DNA of 64,000 bases from Glaciihabitans tibetensis (GTDB taxonomy: Bacteria; Actinomycetota; Actinomycetes; Actinomycetales; Microbacteriaceae), in NCBI RefSeq assembly GCF_003003265.1, contig NZ_PVTL01000003.1, positions 1-64,000 on the forward strand, read 5' to 3'. Below, piece after piece: positions 16,243-25,236 of this stretch. Each line of letters opens with the position of its first letter. Within the stretch, counting starts at the first letter, position 1. A program made the position numbers and the translations under genes. Below the pieces are notes generated by a model. The model was given only the letters and a program-made list of their open reading frames with translations. It made no database searches and was not told where the DNA came from.

Positions 16243-17808
16243 ATGATATTTGGTGATCTCGTTCACCGGACCGAGCTTGGTATCTCAGTTCTCGCTGCCG
16301 CCGACAACGCGCTCGACCGGCAGATCACCGGCGTCTACATCACTGATCTGCCCGATCCTTCCCGATTCATCTCTTCCGGCGACGTGGTGTTGACCAGCGG
16401 CCTGTGGGCTCAACGACCCGGAGGGATCGACACCTTCGTCGACGCGCTCGCGCGACAGAAGGTCGCCGCCCTCATTGTGGGACGCATCGAACTCGGCCAT
16501 ATCCCCGATGCGGTTATCGCGGCTTGTCGGGCCAGGCACCTCACCCTGGCCACGATCTCGGAGCGGGTGTCGTTCAAAACGCTTTCGGAAGAAGTCGACC
16601 GCGGTCAACCAGATTCCACGTCCGGCATCCTCGCCCGGGGTGTGCGCTTCAATCACCAGCTCACCGAGGTGCTCAGTCACGGCGGCGGAGCGCTCGCCGC
16701 ACTGCAGCTGTTTCGCGATGAATTCTCGGTTGGCGGCTGGCTGATGGACGATGTGGGAACGGTTGTCGCCGCCGCAGGGACCCAACCGTCGCACTCCCAC
16801 GTGGGCAAGGTGTGGAATGCCATGGTCGGGCGTACCTCGGACGGCGTTTCCCTGGTTCCCGATGCCGAAGATCGGCCGTTTTCCGTCTGGCCGGTGGGCG
16901 CCACCCAACAGGGAGGAGCCGCCGGGTATCTCGTCTGTTGGGGTGATCACCGCACATTCTCTCCGGAGATATCGATCGTTCTCGATGGTCTCCTCGGGGC
17001 TCTCCGGATCGAGCTGGAACTGTCCGCTCGCTGGAGGAACGCGCAGCACAATCACGTTGCCGAGCTGGTGCAGGTCCTCGTCGACGATGCCGTGTCGCCG
17101 GGCGAGATCTCCGCGCGACTCCGATTGGAGGGCATCGACCCGCAACTTCCGACGAGCGTGGTGGTGGCCACGGTAGAAGACCGAGATTTCCCGCTGACCG
17201 CGGTACTTGAGATGGCGTATCGACTGTTCGCGTCAGAGAACCAACGCGTCGTTGGTTGCGTAATCGACCGGCAGGCGATCCTTCTCGTGAGCAATCCGGA
17301 GACCGATGTCACGCTCCTGCAGGAGTCGGTGATCCGGGCTGCCGATGACTACCTTCCCCTCCTCAACGGTCGTCAGCTTCGACTGGGTGTGAGCGACCCG
17401 ACGCCGGGTGTCAGCCAGCTGAGCTCCAGCGTCGCGGTCGCGCGTGACCGCCTGGCGGGTGTGTCCGGGGATGGCCCGGTTGAGATGGTCAGCGCCTCGG
17501 CGATGCAGAGCCACCGTGCTCTCCTGCGCATGCTCGGGGAGCGCACCCGGTCATCATTTGCCGCTGAGGTACTGCGCCCGCTGATCGCGTACGACAACAA
17601 AAACGGCGGCGACCTTCTGGGAACCCTCCGCGCGTTTTTGGGCAACGGCGGAGCGTGGATGGAAACCGCCCGGCAGCTGCACCTCCACGCCAACACGCTT
17701 CGCTACCGCATCGGGCGCATCGAGGAACTCACCGACCGCGACCTGGGAACCATGTCCGACCGGGTCGATTTGTTCCTGGCGCTGGCCTGCACGGACAACC
17801 CCGAGTAG
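16243..17808 (+). CDS. PucR-family transcriptional regulator
   Basis: 521 residues. Residues 1-120 match the PucR N-terminal ligand-sensing domain (VLAAADNALDRQITGVYITDLPDPSRF, then GDVVLTSGLW). A central GGDEF-like/CdaR region spans about 290-410, and the C-terminal PucR HTH reads METARQLHLHANTLRYRIGRIEELT. Members sense purine-catabolic or amino-acid-derived metabolites and activate nearby catabolic or transport genes. Here it is at the left end of a locus with a PCC-domain protein, amidohydrolase, BMP-type importer and creatininase-like enzyme, which it plausibly controls. A TAGAAT -10-like hexamer lies at 16210-16215; no clear -35 is seen. Confidence 0.92.
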   Translation: MIFGDLVHRTELGISVLAAADNALDRQITGVYITDLPDPSRFISSGDVVLTSGLWAQRPGGIDTFVDALARQKVAALIVGRIELGHIPDAVIAACRARHLTLATISERVSFKTLSEEVDRGQPDSTSGILARGVRFNHQLTEVLSHGGGALAALQLFRDEFSVGGWLMDDVGTVVAAAGTQPSHSHVGKVWNAMVGRTSDGVSLVPDAEDRPFSVWPVGATQQGGAAGYLVCWGDHRTFSPEISIVLDGLLGALRIELELSARWRNAQHNHVAELVQVLVDDAVSPGEISARLRLEGIDPQLPTSVVVATVEDRDFPLTAVLEMAYRLFASENQRVVGCVIDRQAILLVSNPETDVTLLQESVIRAADDYLPLLNGRQLRLGVSDPTPGVSQLSSSVAVARDRLAGVSGDGPVEMVSASAMQSHRALLRMLGERTRSSFAAEVLRPLIAYDNKNGGDLLGTLRAFLGNGGAWMETARQLHLHANTLRYRIGRIEELTDRDLGTMSDRVDLFLALACTDNPE

Positions 17809-17844
17809 CGCCTCGCTGTCTGGCGGGCGATTATTCGCAAGCGG

Positions 17845-18312
17845 CTATTCGCGAGGAATGAACCTGAGATTCTCTATGCCAAATGCGTCCGGGTCGGCAA
17901 CACGCACCATCTGTGGGTCGATGACCTCATCGATGACGACTTCGGCGACGTAATGGGTGGTCGCGGAGAGTAGGTGGCCCGCGAAGCCCGCGGCGGCGGC
18001 ATCCTTCACTCCCGCGACGAGATGCACATGAATCTGGTGCCGCTGCGCCGCCGCGTCCCAGGTCACCGAACCACTTCCGAGACCCTCGGCATACGCAATG
18101 TCGACGACTTCTTTGAGCGGGGTCTCCTGGTCGTCGATGGGAGAGTGCGAGGCGATGAATCGTGCCGCCCGAAAAGCTCCCACGAAGACGGGGATGAACC
18201 CTTGACGGATGTCGTGTGCAACGCAGGCGTCGGAAATGGATTGCAGCACGTCGTCGCCGGGCTGGAGCACAATGCCAATGCGACGGCCAATGCGAAGCTC
18301 AGCGGAGAGCAT
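17845..18312 (-). CDS. PCC/DUF296-domain protein
   Basis: 155 residues from ATG 18312 (an in-frame ATG at 18393 would add 27 residues). The sequence follows the PPC/PCC domain found in bacterial small proteins and plant AT-hook proteins: RIGIVLQPGDDVLQSISDACVAHDI, GFIPVFVGAFRAARF, then HQIHVHLVAGVKDAAAAGFAGHLLSA, with the conserved His residues and glycine-rich turn. Bacterial members form trimers; the biochemical role is unknown, though they often sit beside catabolic genes. It is convergent with the PucR gene and divergent from the amidohydrolase gene. No clear ribosome site for either start. Confidence 0.75.
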   Translation of the reverse strand: MLSAELRIGRRIGIVLQPGDDVLQSISDACVAHDIRQGFIPVFVGAFRAARFIASHSPIDDQETPLKEVVDIAYAEGLGSGSVTWDAAAQRHQIHVHLVAGVKDAAAAGFAGHLLSATTHYVAEVVIDEVIDPQMVRVADPDAFGIENLRFIPRE

Positions 18313-18690
18313 AAGAGCCGATGTGATGGTGAATCTCAGCCGGTAGCCACATAGAAAGTCCCTCGTCGTAACCGCGGCCGGAATGGAGCTCATACCGGTC
18401 GCTCATCCGAGCAAACCATGCGGCTCGCGGCCAATCTTCGGAGGATCCCCTGACATGTCCGGTGAACATCGCGGCGCATTGTGGATGATCGATCAGAACG
18501 CGCTTGCCGAGTAACTGCGCCGAAACGCGGCCGTAATGTTGACGGCCGACGTACAACAGTCCGCACGCGCAGCGGGTGTGGAGTTGGGGGATCCCACATG
18601 GCCGCACGGCGCGAGACTTGTTTGACTGGGATCACATCAAGGTGCACGTCGAGGCAACTAACTTCAGCGTGCGCGTAATCAAAGGACCGT
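18313..18690. other. Divergent intergenic region, 378 bp
   Basis: Between the PCC-domain gene (minus) and the amidohydrolase gene (plus). Short frames here on both strands have atypical composition and no recognisable domain, so I call none. A weak dyad ATGT-7-ACAT lies near 18452, and TTGACT occurs near 18625 without a partner -10. The region probably holds both promoters and the target of the PucR regulator. AAAGGACC just before 18691 is the ribosome site of the amidohydrolase gene. Confidence 0.4.
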
Positions 18691-19926
18691 ATGAACGACT
18701 CAACCACCGGCACCCACCCCGTTTCCGCGCAGGACTCGCTCACCGCAGGGGTTTCGGTGTGGGATGGTCAGCGCAGCCTTGGAACGAATCGGGTGCGGTG
18801 GAGCGGCGACAAGATCGTGGCAATTGAGCCTGCCGACGACGAGATGCCGGAGTACAGCCTGATCCCCGGGCTCATCGACACCCACGTGCACCTCGATAGC
18901 TACGCCGGGACCGCGTCGGTCAACGGAACGGTGTGGCAGCTGACCACTCCGCCGGAGGAGCGCACGCTCCACATCGCGGCGAACGCCCTTGCCAACGCCC
19001 GCGCCGGGGTCACCACGATGCGCGACCTCGCTGCCGACCAGCTACAGCTGGCGGTTTCTCGCGCGTTTGACGCGGGAGTGCTCGTCGGGCCCCGGCTGCT
19101 CGCCCACGGCCAAGTGGGAATGACCGCGGGCCACGGCGACCTCTTCATTCCGCCGCACTATCCGCACCGCCGTCCCGTCGCGGACAGCCCGGACGAATGC
19201 CGCAGGCTCGTGCGTTCCTGGGCAAGAGAAGGCGCTACCGGTGTCAAGATTTACACCAGTGGGGGAGTGCTGTCGATGGGCGACAAGGTGGGCTGGCGCA
19301 ATCAGACCCTCGCCGAAATCCGGGCCACCGTCGATGAAGCGCACGCTCTCGGATTGCTCGTCGCCGCGCACACTCACACCACCGAGGGCATCGACATAGC
19401 ACTGGGCGAGGGAGTCGACTCGATTGAGCACGGAACGGGGCTCAATGACAGTCACTGGGCCACCTTGACTGAACGGAACACACCCGTTGCACCAACCCTG
19501 ATGATCAACGACATCATCGCGGATGCGCGTGTGTCCGTCACGGCAGAAGCCCAGGCGAAGGCACAGGAAGTGGTCCTCGAACGCAACCGGCACTTCCCGG
19601 CGGCTGGACGAGCGGGAGTTCGGTTTGTGTTGGGCACAGATGCGAGCGGCATATTCGTCGGTTTCGGGGATCAGCTTGAGGAGGTGCGGCTAATGAAGGA
19701 CATGTTCGGCTGGACTGCGGAACGCGCCATGGTCTCGGCGACGTCGGATGCCGCCGCAGCGGTCGGCCTCGGGGCCACCGTCGGCCGCATCGCGCCGGGC
19801 CTGGGCAGCGACTTTGTGCTGATGAAGGGTCGTCCGTGGGAGGACATTGCCTCACTCCGGACCGAGAACGTCGTCGCGGTGGTGTGCCGTGGACGTGTGA
19901 TTGCCGGCGAGTTGCCACGCCGATAG
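18691..19926 (+). CDS. Amidohydrolase-family metal-dependent hydrolase
   Basis: 411 residues. Binuclear-type amidohydrolase ligands are visible: LIDTHVHLD (HxH after strand 1), the lysine in GVKIYTSGGVLS that would be carbamylated, His in VAAHTHTTEG, His in SIEHGTG, and Asp in VLGTDASG. The sequence most resembles the prolidase/imidazolonepropionase-like branch that cleaves cyclic or N-acyl amide bonds. Preceded by AAAGGACC and a good ATG. It lies between the PucR regulator and the importer genes, suggesting it hydrolyses the imported compound. There is no signal peptide, so it should act in the cytoplasm. Confidence 0.9.
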   Translation: MNDSTTGTHPVSAQDSLTAGVSVWDGQRSLGTNRVRWSGDKIVAIEPADDEMPEYSLIPGLIDTHVHLDSYAGTASVNGTVWQLTTPPEERTLHIAANALANARAGVTTMRDLAADQLQLAVSRAFDAGVLVGPRLLAHGQVGMTAGHGDLFIPPHYPHRRPVADSPDECRRLVRSWAREGATGVKIYTSGGVLSMGDKVGWRNQTLAEIRATVDEAHALGLLVAAHTHTTEGIDIALGEGVDSIEHGTGLNDSHWATLTERNTPVAPTLMINDIIADARVSVTAEAQAKAQEVVLERNRHFPAAGRAGVRFVLGTDASGIFVGFGDQLEEVRLMKDMFGWTAERAMVSATSDAAAAVGLGATVGRIAPGLGSDFVLMKGRPWEDIASLRTENVVAVVCRGRVIAGELPRR

Positions 19927-19968
19927 CGCCGCTGCGTAGCATCTCGGTGCCTGCACCCGGATCGGCGC

Positions 19969-19982
19969 GGCGGTATACCGCC
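19969..19982. terminator. Palindrome between convergent genes, possible bidirectional terminator
   Basis: GGCGGTATACCGCC is a perfect 14-bp palindrome, followed by a partial copy (GGTACACCGCC). It sits in the 73 bp between the amidohydrolase stop and the stop of the last importer permease, which face each other. There is no T tract, so termination would not be classical. Confidence 0.45.
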
Positions 19983-19999
19983 GGTACACCGCCGGCGTG

Positions 20000-20947
20000 T
20001 CAGCGGTGGCCGCGGCGGAAGTGGGTGCCGAGGGCTGCGGGGTCGATGAGCCGGCGGCCGAATACGGCGAGCGTCACGATCGTCAGTACATACGGGATCA
20101 TAAGCAGGAACTGGAACGGCACTCCCGTGTTGTCAAGTTGGGCTCGCAGCTGGAAGGCATCCCCCAGCCCAAAGAGAAGTGACGCGAGCAGTACGCCCCA
20201 CGGACTGCGGTGTCCGAGTATCAGGATCGCCATGGCAATGTAGCCACGCCCAGCTGTCATGTTCTCGACGAACTGGGTCGAGGCGACCAGGCTCAGAAAC
20301 GCGCCACCGAGCCCCGCGAACGCGCCGCTGACCAGCAGCGCGACAAAACGGGTGCGGTTCACGCTGAGTCCGAGACTGTCTGCGGCGGCGGGATGCTCTC
20401 CTGCGGCGCGCAGCAGCAGGCCCCAGCTGGTGAACTTGAGTACGACCCAGGTGATAACGACTCCGATGAGGGCGATATAGACGAGGTAGCTCTGGTCGAA
20501 CAGCAACGGGCCAAGAATGGGGATGGACTCAAGTAACGGGATCGGCTCAGCGTCGATGCCCGGCGTAGTCGTGGTGGTACCGACCTGGTTCGAGAAGATG
20601 CGGAAGACGAAGGTAGTTCCCCCGACGGCCAGCAGGTTGAGTGCGATTCCGACGACTACGGGGTCGGCCGGAAGCAGAACGGTGAAGACCGCGAGCAGAG
20701 CGGCGACGGCGATTCCGGTGACGACACCCGCCAGGAGACCCAGTGTTGGGCTCCCGGTGTCGGCGGCGACGAGCGCTGCGCTGAGCGCCGAGGACAGCAT
20801 CATCCCCTCGATTCCGACGTTGATGGCCCCGGAACGTTCGGCGTAGATCGCGCCGACGGCGGCGAGCAACAGCGGAACGGCGAGGCGCATTGTTGCGGAG
20901 AAGAACCCTTCGCCCTGAGCGGAGACAATCCAGTTGAAGATGTCCAT
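20000..20947 (-). CDS. BMP-type ABC importer permease 2
   Basis: 315 residues with about eight membrane segments. AERSGAINVGIEGMMLSSA matches the conserved N-terminal motif of nucleoside/simple-sugar permeases of the BranD/YufQ type, and GLLLRAAGEHPAAADSLGLSV with NRTRFVALLVSGAFAGLGGAFLSL is the EAA-like region that docks with the ATPase. It starts 3 bp after the stop of the other permease, so the two are translationally coupled. It should pair with that permease to form the channel of an importer for nucleosides or related small molecules. Confidence 0.93.
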   Translation of the reverse strand: MDIFNWIVSAQGEGFFSATMRLAVPLLLAAVGAIYAERSGAINVGIEGMMLSSALSAALVAADTGSPTLGLLAGVVTGIAVAALLAVFTVLLPADPVVVGIALNLLAVGGTTFVFRIFSNQVGTTTTTPGIDAEPIPLLESIPILGPLLFDQSYLVYIALIGVVITWVVLKFTSWGLLLRAAGEHPAAADSLGLSVNRTRFVALLVSGAFAGLGGAFLSLVASTQFVENMTAGRGYIAMAILILGHRSPWGVLLASLLFGLGDAFQLRAQLDNTGVPFQFLLMIPYVLTIVTLAVFGRRLIDPAALGTHFRRGHR

Positions 20948-20950
20948 GGG

Positions 20951-22042
20951 CTACTCCTCTTCGTCCGCGACGCGGGATGGCCGTCGAAGCGTGCGTGCTG
21001 CGGTATATGCGATGACGAGCAGCACGGTCAGATACTGGACGATGGTTACGACCGAGGCCGGAACACCGACACTCGTTTCCATCGACGCTCCACCGGCCGA
21101 CAGCGCGCCGAAGAACAGCGCCGCGAGGAACGCTCCCAGCGGTGTGCTGCGTCCGAGGAGCGCAACGACAATGGCGGTGTAGCCGTAGCCGGGGGAGAGG
21201 TTGACGATCATTTTTCCCTGGACACCCGAGACCTGTATAAATCCGGCGAGGCCAGCCAGTGCTCCGCTGGTCAGGAACACGGAGATGAGGATGCGCCGCA
21301 CCGGGAGCCCGGCGCTGCGCGCTGCGACCGGATTTAGTCCCGTAGCCACAATCTGGAAGCCGCCGACCCGACGTCGGAGGAAGTAGTGGGCGGCGACGGC
21401 GACGATCAGCGCGATGACGATGCCGACGTGCAGTGTTGTTCCCGGCCAGAGCCCAGGCAACAGCCCGGATGTGGTCAGTGGCTGGGTCTGGGCAATCGGA
21501 GTCGCGGGGTCTCGTGCCGGGCCATTCAGCAGATACGAGACGAGATATGTCGCAACGTAGGTCAGCATGATCGTGGTGAGCGTCTCCGACGCTCCGAGGT
21601 AGACCTTCAGTAGCGCGGCGATTGCGGCCCAGGCGGCTCCCGCGAGAACCGCAGCGATGGCCATCGCGAGCAGCGTGGCGATGGCGGGAGCGGTGCTGAG
21701 CAGGTTGCCGGTGATAGCAGCGGCCATACCTCCGAGAAGGAACTGTCCCTCCGCGCCGACGTTGAACACACCCGCGCGAAAACACAGCGCGATACCCACG
21801 CCAATGAGCGCGAGTGGGGTGGCCTCGATGAGCGTGTCCGCAAGGTGCTGGGGTGTTCCGAACGCTCCCTGAAGGAGCGCGCCGTAGGCTTCAAACGGGT
21901 TTACGCCTGAGAGCGCGATGAGAACACCACCGATCACCAGCGCGATGATGATCGCGATCGGGATCGACGCGATGTCGGTTCCAACGATCACCCGCATCAC
22001 CGTGATCCGCCAGGTAGACCTGGGTCGTAGTGCCGTACTCAT
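20951..22042 (-). CDS. BMP-type ABC importer permease 1
   Basis: 363 residues with about ten membrane segments. Motifs include ALCFRAGVFNVGAEGQFLLGG and GLNPVAARSAGLPVRRILISVFLTSGALAGLAGFIQVSGV, diagnostic of the YufP-like permease of nucleoside importers. Its ATG overlaps the ATPase stop by four bases (ATGA), and permease 2 follows after 3 bp. The C-terminus (RPSRVADEEE) is charged and cytoplasmic. Confidence 0.93.
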   Translation of the reverse strand: MSTALRPRSTWRITVMRVIVGTDIASIPIAIIIALVIGGVLIALSGVNPFEAYGALLQGAFGTPQHLADTLIEATPLALIGVGIALCFRAGVFNVGAEGQFLLGGMAAAITGNLLSTAPAIATLLAMAIAAVLAGAAWAAIAALLKVYLGASETLTTIMLTYVATYLVSYLLNGPARDPATPIAQTQPLTTSGLLPGLWPGTTLHVGIVIALIVAVAAHYFLRRRVGGFQIVATGLNPVAARSAGLPVRRILISVFLTSGALAGLAGFIQVSGVQGKMIVNLSPGYGYTAIVVALLGRSTPLGAFLAALFFGALSAGGASMETSVGVPASVVTIVQYLTVLLVIAYTAARTLRRPSRVADEEE

Positions 22043-23607
22043 ACGCTCTGCCCCGTCATGTTCATGCCGAGGGTGCCCAGATCCACGGTCGCTCGGTCAT
22101 AGGTGGAGATGATGGTGCCGGAATACAGAACCGCGATTCGGTCCGACAGGGCGAGAATCTCGTCCAGCTCCGTTGAGATGAGAATCACGGCACAGCCTTG
22201 CGCCGCAAGGTCCAGAATTTGGCGGTGAATGTTCTCGACAGCGCCGAGATCGACTCCGCGGGTCGGCTGCGACACCACGAGTGCGGACGGCGCCCGGCTG
22301 ACGGCGCGGGCGATTAGTACTTTCTGCTGGTTACCTCCGGAGAGGTCCCGCACCCTCTGGTCGGGGCCGCTGCAACGAATGTCGAAGCGCGAGATGATGT
22401 CCTCCGCGTGCGCGCGCACGGCGGCACGATTGAGCGAACCCCGTCGGCTGAACATCGCGGTACCGACCGTTTCCATCGCGAGGTTTTCGGCGATGCTGAG
22501 GTCCAGGATGAGGCCGGTGCGCTGGCGGTCCTCGGGGACGTGCGCGAGGCCGTGGCCGATGCGCTCCGCAACCGTGGCGGCAGTGATATTCGCACCGTCC
22601 AGGCGCACCTCGCCCGCGGAAGGGCGGCGAACGCCGCTGAGAATCTCGGCGAGTTCGGTCTGGCCGTTCCCGTCGACACCCGCGATTCCGAGAATCTCAC
22701 CGGGAGCAACGCTCAGGCTGACCGAATCGAGCACGGCGTGGCCGCGGCGGTCGCGGGCGCCCACGCGCTCGACAGCGAGGCGTGGCACAGGGGCAACCGA
22801 CGTGGTGGGTGCGAGCCGGGAACTGACCGTGGGTGCGGCGTCGCGGCCGATCATGGCGGATGTCAATTCGGCATCTGCCACCGAGTCGAGGGCCCAGGTG
22901 CCCACCGTTTGTCCGTGCCGCAGCACGGTCACCCGGTCGGCGACCGCCCGGATTTCCCGCAGCTTGTGCGAGATGAATACGACGGAGGTTCCCTGTTCGG
23001 TGAGGGATCGCAGCATCGCAAGCAATGAGTCTGTCTCGCCCGGCGTCAGTACGGCCGTGGGCTCATCGAGAATCAGGATTGTCGCCCCCCGGTAGAGCGC
23101 CTTCACGATTTCGACTCGTTGCTGCTGGCCGATGGACAGGTCTGACACGCGAGCGGAGGGGTCGAGGGACAGCCCATGCTTATCGGCGAGGGCGCGGAGT
23201 TCCCGCCCGACCCGGGCGGTGTTGGGGAAGAGACGCCCGGCCGAGCGGAGGCCGAGGCTCACATTCTCAGCGACGGTGAGGGTGGGCACCAACATAAAGT
23301 GCTGGTGGACCATCCCGATTCCCGCCGCTACCGAATCGGCGACAGACTCGAATGAACGTGCTTCACCGCGGACAAAGACCTGGCCTTCGTCCGGCTGAAT
23401 GAGGCCGGCGAGAACCCGCATGAGGGTGGTCTTGCCTGCGCCGTTCTCGCCGAGGAGCGCGTGGATCTCCCCAGGCGCCAAATCAAACGAGACCCGGTCG
23501 TTGGCGACGACCTCGCCAAATCGAACGGTGCTCTTGTCCATCTGCAGAATCGGACCGGTGGTTGAACCGGGCGCGGCTCTGGCGGGTTCAAGGGGTGAAA
23601 TAGCCAA
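22039..23607 (-). CDS. BMP-type ABC importer ATPase (two ATPase domains)
   Basis: 522 residues with two fused ATPase domains. The first has a canonical Walker A (GENGAGKTT), signature LSIGQQQRVEIVKAL and Walker B LILDEPTAVLTP. The second has the degenerate Walker A typical of the sugar/nucleoside class (GIAGVDGNGQTE) and signature LSGGNQQKVLIARAV. Start is TTG 23607 with GAGGAC upstream. A four-copy 16-bp repeat lies between this gene and the substrate-binding gene before it, so ATPase translation may be uncoupled from it. It should energise both permeases that follow. Confidence 0.93.
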   Translation of the reverse strand: MAISPLEPARAAPGSTTGPILQMDKSTVRFGEVVANDRVSFDLAPGEIHALLGENGAGKTTLMRVLAGLIQPDEGQVFVRGEARSFESVADSVAAGIGMVHQHFMLVPTLTVAENVSLGLRSAGRLFPNTARVGRELRALADKHGLSLDPSARVSDLSIGQQQRVEIVKALYRGATILILDEPTAVLTPGETDSLLAMLRSLTEQGTSVVFISHKLREIRAVADRVTVLRHGQTVGTWALDSVADAELTSAMIGRDAAPTVSSRLAPTTSVAPVPRLAVERVGARDRRGHAVLDSVSLSVAPGEILGIAGVDGNGQTELAEILSGVRRPSAGEVRLDGANITAATVAERIGHGLAHVPEDRQRTGLILDLSIAENLAMETVGTAMFSRRGSLNRAAVRAHAEDIISRFDIRCSGPDQRVRDLSGGNQQKVLIARAVSRAPSALVVSQPTRGVDLGAVENIHRQILDLAAQGCAVILISTELDEILALSDRIAVLYSGTIISTYDRATVDLGTLGMNMTGQSV

Positions 23608-23624
23608 CGCGTGAGTCCTCAGTG

Positions 23625-23688
23625 ATTCTCAAATGAAGCGGTTCTCAAATGAAGCGGTTCTCAAATGAAGCGGTTCTCAAATGAAGTG
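23625..23688. repeat. 16-bp tandem repeat, four units, in the importer operon
   Basis: Four head-to-tail units of GTTCTCAAATGAAGCG at 23625, 23641, 23657 and 23673; the two central copies are perfect and the outer two differ by one base each. The array lies between the substrate-binding and ATPase genes, 18 bp before the ATPase TTG. It is richer in A and T than its surroundings and, on the coding strand, each unit carries TTTGAG, giving a TGA in every copy. Confidence 0.95.
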
Positions 23689-23731
23689 ACGTCCGGGTGA
23701 ACTGGTGCAGGTGGTGACACCGCCGCGCGCA

Positions 23732-23782
23732 CCCGCCGCCCGCAGCCGCCGCCGCCCGCAACCATCGGTAGCGGGCGGCGGG
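23732..23782 (-). terminator. GC-rich hairpin after the BMP lipoprotein gene
   Basis: On the plus strand CCCGCCGCCCGC (23732-23743) and CCGCCGCCCGC (23749-23759) can each pair with GCGGGCGGCGGG (23771-23782), the second with an 11-base loop. The stem lies just past the stop of the substrate-binding gene on its strand. There is no T tract, so partial termination or 3'-end protection is more likely than full termination, which would keep binding protein in excess over transporter. Confidence 0.5.
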
Positions 23783-23786
23783 AGTG

Positions 23787-24815
23787 CTAGTCGACGGTGG
23801 TGACGTCGTAGGGAACCTCGAACTCGCCCGAGGCGATCTCCGCCTCACGCTCGAGCACCGTTGCCATGACGTCGGCGGGTACGCGCGAGTCGAGGCCGTG
23901 GAAGTCGGCGAGGGTGATCGAACCCTCGGCAACGCCGTAGCTGTAGTTCTCGTTAGTCCAGCTTCCGTCCTGGACCGCGGTGGCGACGTCGGTGAAGACG
24001 GGCGCGAGATCCCACAGAACGCTCGTCAGGACGTTGTCCGGGCCGAGGAAATTCTGGTCAGTGAGGGCACCGATGGCGAGCGCGCCACCGTCGATTGCGC
24101 CGTCGATGGTCCCGACGGTCTGGGCGCTGAGAACCTGCGCGCCGGACTGGATCTGGGCGAGAGCTGCTTCACGCGCGCGGGGCGGGTCGTAGAAGCTGCC
24201 GATGAAGGAGTGGAGAACGGTGATCTCGGGGTTGATGTCCTCGGCGCCGGCTTCGTAGGCGTGGAGATTCGCGAGTAGGTTCGGGGTCTGGATTGCACTG
24301 ACCCAACCGACAGTTCCTTCGCTCGCAACGCCGGCTGCCAGCATCCCGGCAAGATAAGCGCCCTGGTAGTCAGGGTTGTCGTAGGTTCCGACGTTCTCCG
24401 CGTTGCTGGTCGCGGTGCCCGCCATGAACACGGCGTCGGGGAACTCCGCTGCGACCCTGAGGGTTGCGTCACCAAACGAGAAGCTGTGGGCGATGATCAG
24501 GTCGTAGCCGTCTGAGGCGAAGTTGCGCAGCGTACGTTCGGCGTTGGCATCGCTGACGTTCTCTGCGTAGGCAACCTCCGCACCGACTTCCTCGCCGGCG
24601 GCCTCGGCGGCCTCGTATCCGACCTGGTTGAAGTCGTTGTCGGTGATGGGGCCCGAGAGCACAATCGCGATGCTCAGGTCTTCGACCGGGGTGCGGGCCG
24701 CAGAGGTGGCGTTGTCGGTGTTGCCGCTCGGAACGGCGGTCGAGCAGGCGGATGTGAATCCGATCGCTGCAACGAGGCCGACGACCGCAAGCGTGCGGTG
24801 TAGTCCTGACTTCAT
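23787..24815 (-). CDS. BMP-family substrate-binding lipoprotein
   Basis: 342 residues. A lipoprotein signal ends in the lipobox GFTSAC at about residue 24. The mature part follows the BMP/PnrA family: LSIAIVLSGPITDNDFNQVGYEAAEAA, DLIIAHSFSFGDA, YQGAYLAGMLAAGVA, and a final ITLADFHGLDSRVP. PnrA-type proteins bind purine nucleosides; this one is divergent from the two BMP proteins at 52.9-55.2 kb, so its ligand may differ. It heads the minus-strand importer operon and is divergent from the creatininase-like gene. It delivers substrate to the permeases at the outer face of the membrane. Confidence 0.93.
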   Translation of the reverse strand: MKSGLHRTLAVVGLVAAIGFTSACSTAVPSGNTDNATSAARTPVEDLSIAIVLSGPITDNDFNQVGYEAAEAAGEEVGAEVAYAENVSDANAERTLRNFASDGYDLIIAHSFSFGDATLRVAAEFPDAVFMAGTATSNAENVGTYDNPDYQGAYLAGMLAAGVASEGTVGWVSAIQTPNLLANLHAYEAGAEDINPEITVLHSFIGSFYDPPRAREAALAQIQSGAQVLSAQTVGTIDGAIDGGALAIGALTDQNFLGPDNVLTSVLWDLAPVFTDVATAVQDGSWTNENYSYGVAEGSITLADFHGLDSRVPADVMATVLEREAEIASGEFEVPYDVTTVD

Positions 24816-25236
24816 CTGTAACTCCTAGCTGTGAATGAGAAGAGACCGCGGTCGAGGGACACCGACGCGGGAGGGGCGTGTGATCGGACGGTGACCAGGT
24901 GGGCTGCGACGGCCTCCTGCGAGAGCACAATCACGGCCGAAGGAAGGGCGTGAGCCGTCTGACTGAGTCAAACACCTCGGCTCGCCCCGCGGATCGTCTG
25001 CCCCTCCAACATTGTTCTGGATTACATATCGTGCTTCTGGACCATCCGCCGAACCCGAGTCACTTGGATACCTCTGTGACGCGTCGTGTTCATAATCTCG
25101 GAGGATCGTACATATATCGGCGGCCGATGATCCCGTGGGGTGGGACGATCGGTGCACAGACTGGCAGCGGGTGAGCCCGCACACTGGAGAAGTAGCGAAA
25201 TTGCCCGTTGCCAGTTCAATAGAAGGAGAACAGCAT
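24816..25236. other. Divergent intergenic region, 421 bp
   Basis: Between the importer operon (minus) and the creatininase-like operon (plus). I see no gene. It includes a dyad ATCGGCGGCCGAT at 25116-25128 flanked by GGATC and GATCC, lower GC than its surroundings around 25010-25115, and paired TTCTGGA motifs near 25015 and 25034. These are candidate regulator sites. AGAAGGAGAA at 25221-25230 is the ribosome site for the gene at 25237. Confidence 0.45.

Noticed and set aside
18299..18743. Two minus-strand frames upstream of the PCC-domain gene
   Set aside because: Cys/His/Trp/Arg-rich composition, no ribosome sites and overlap with the amidohydrolase start. Treated as promoter region.
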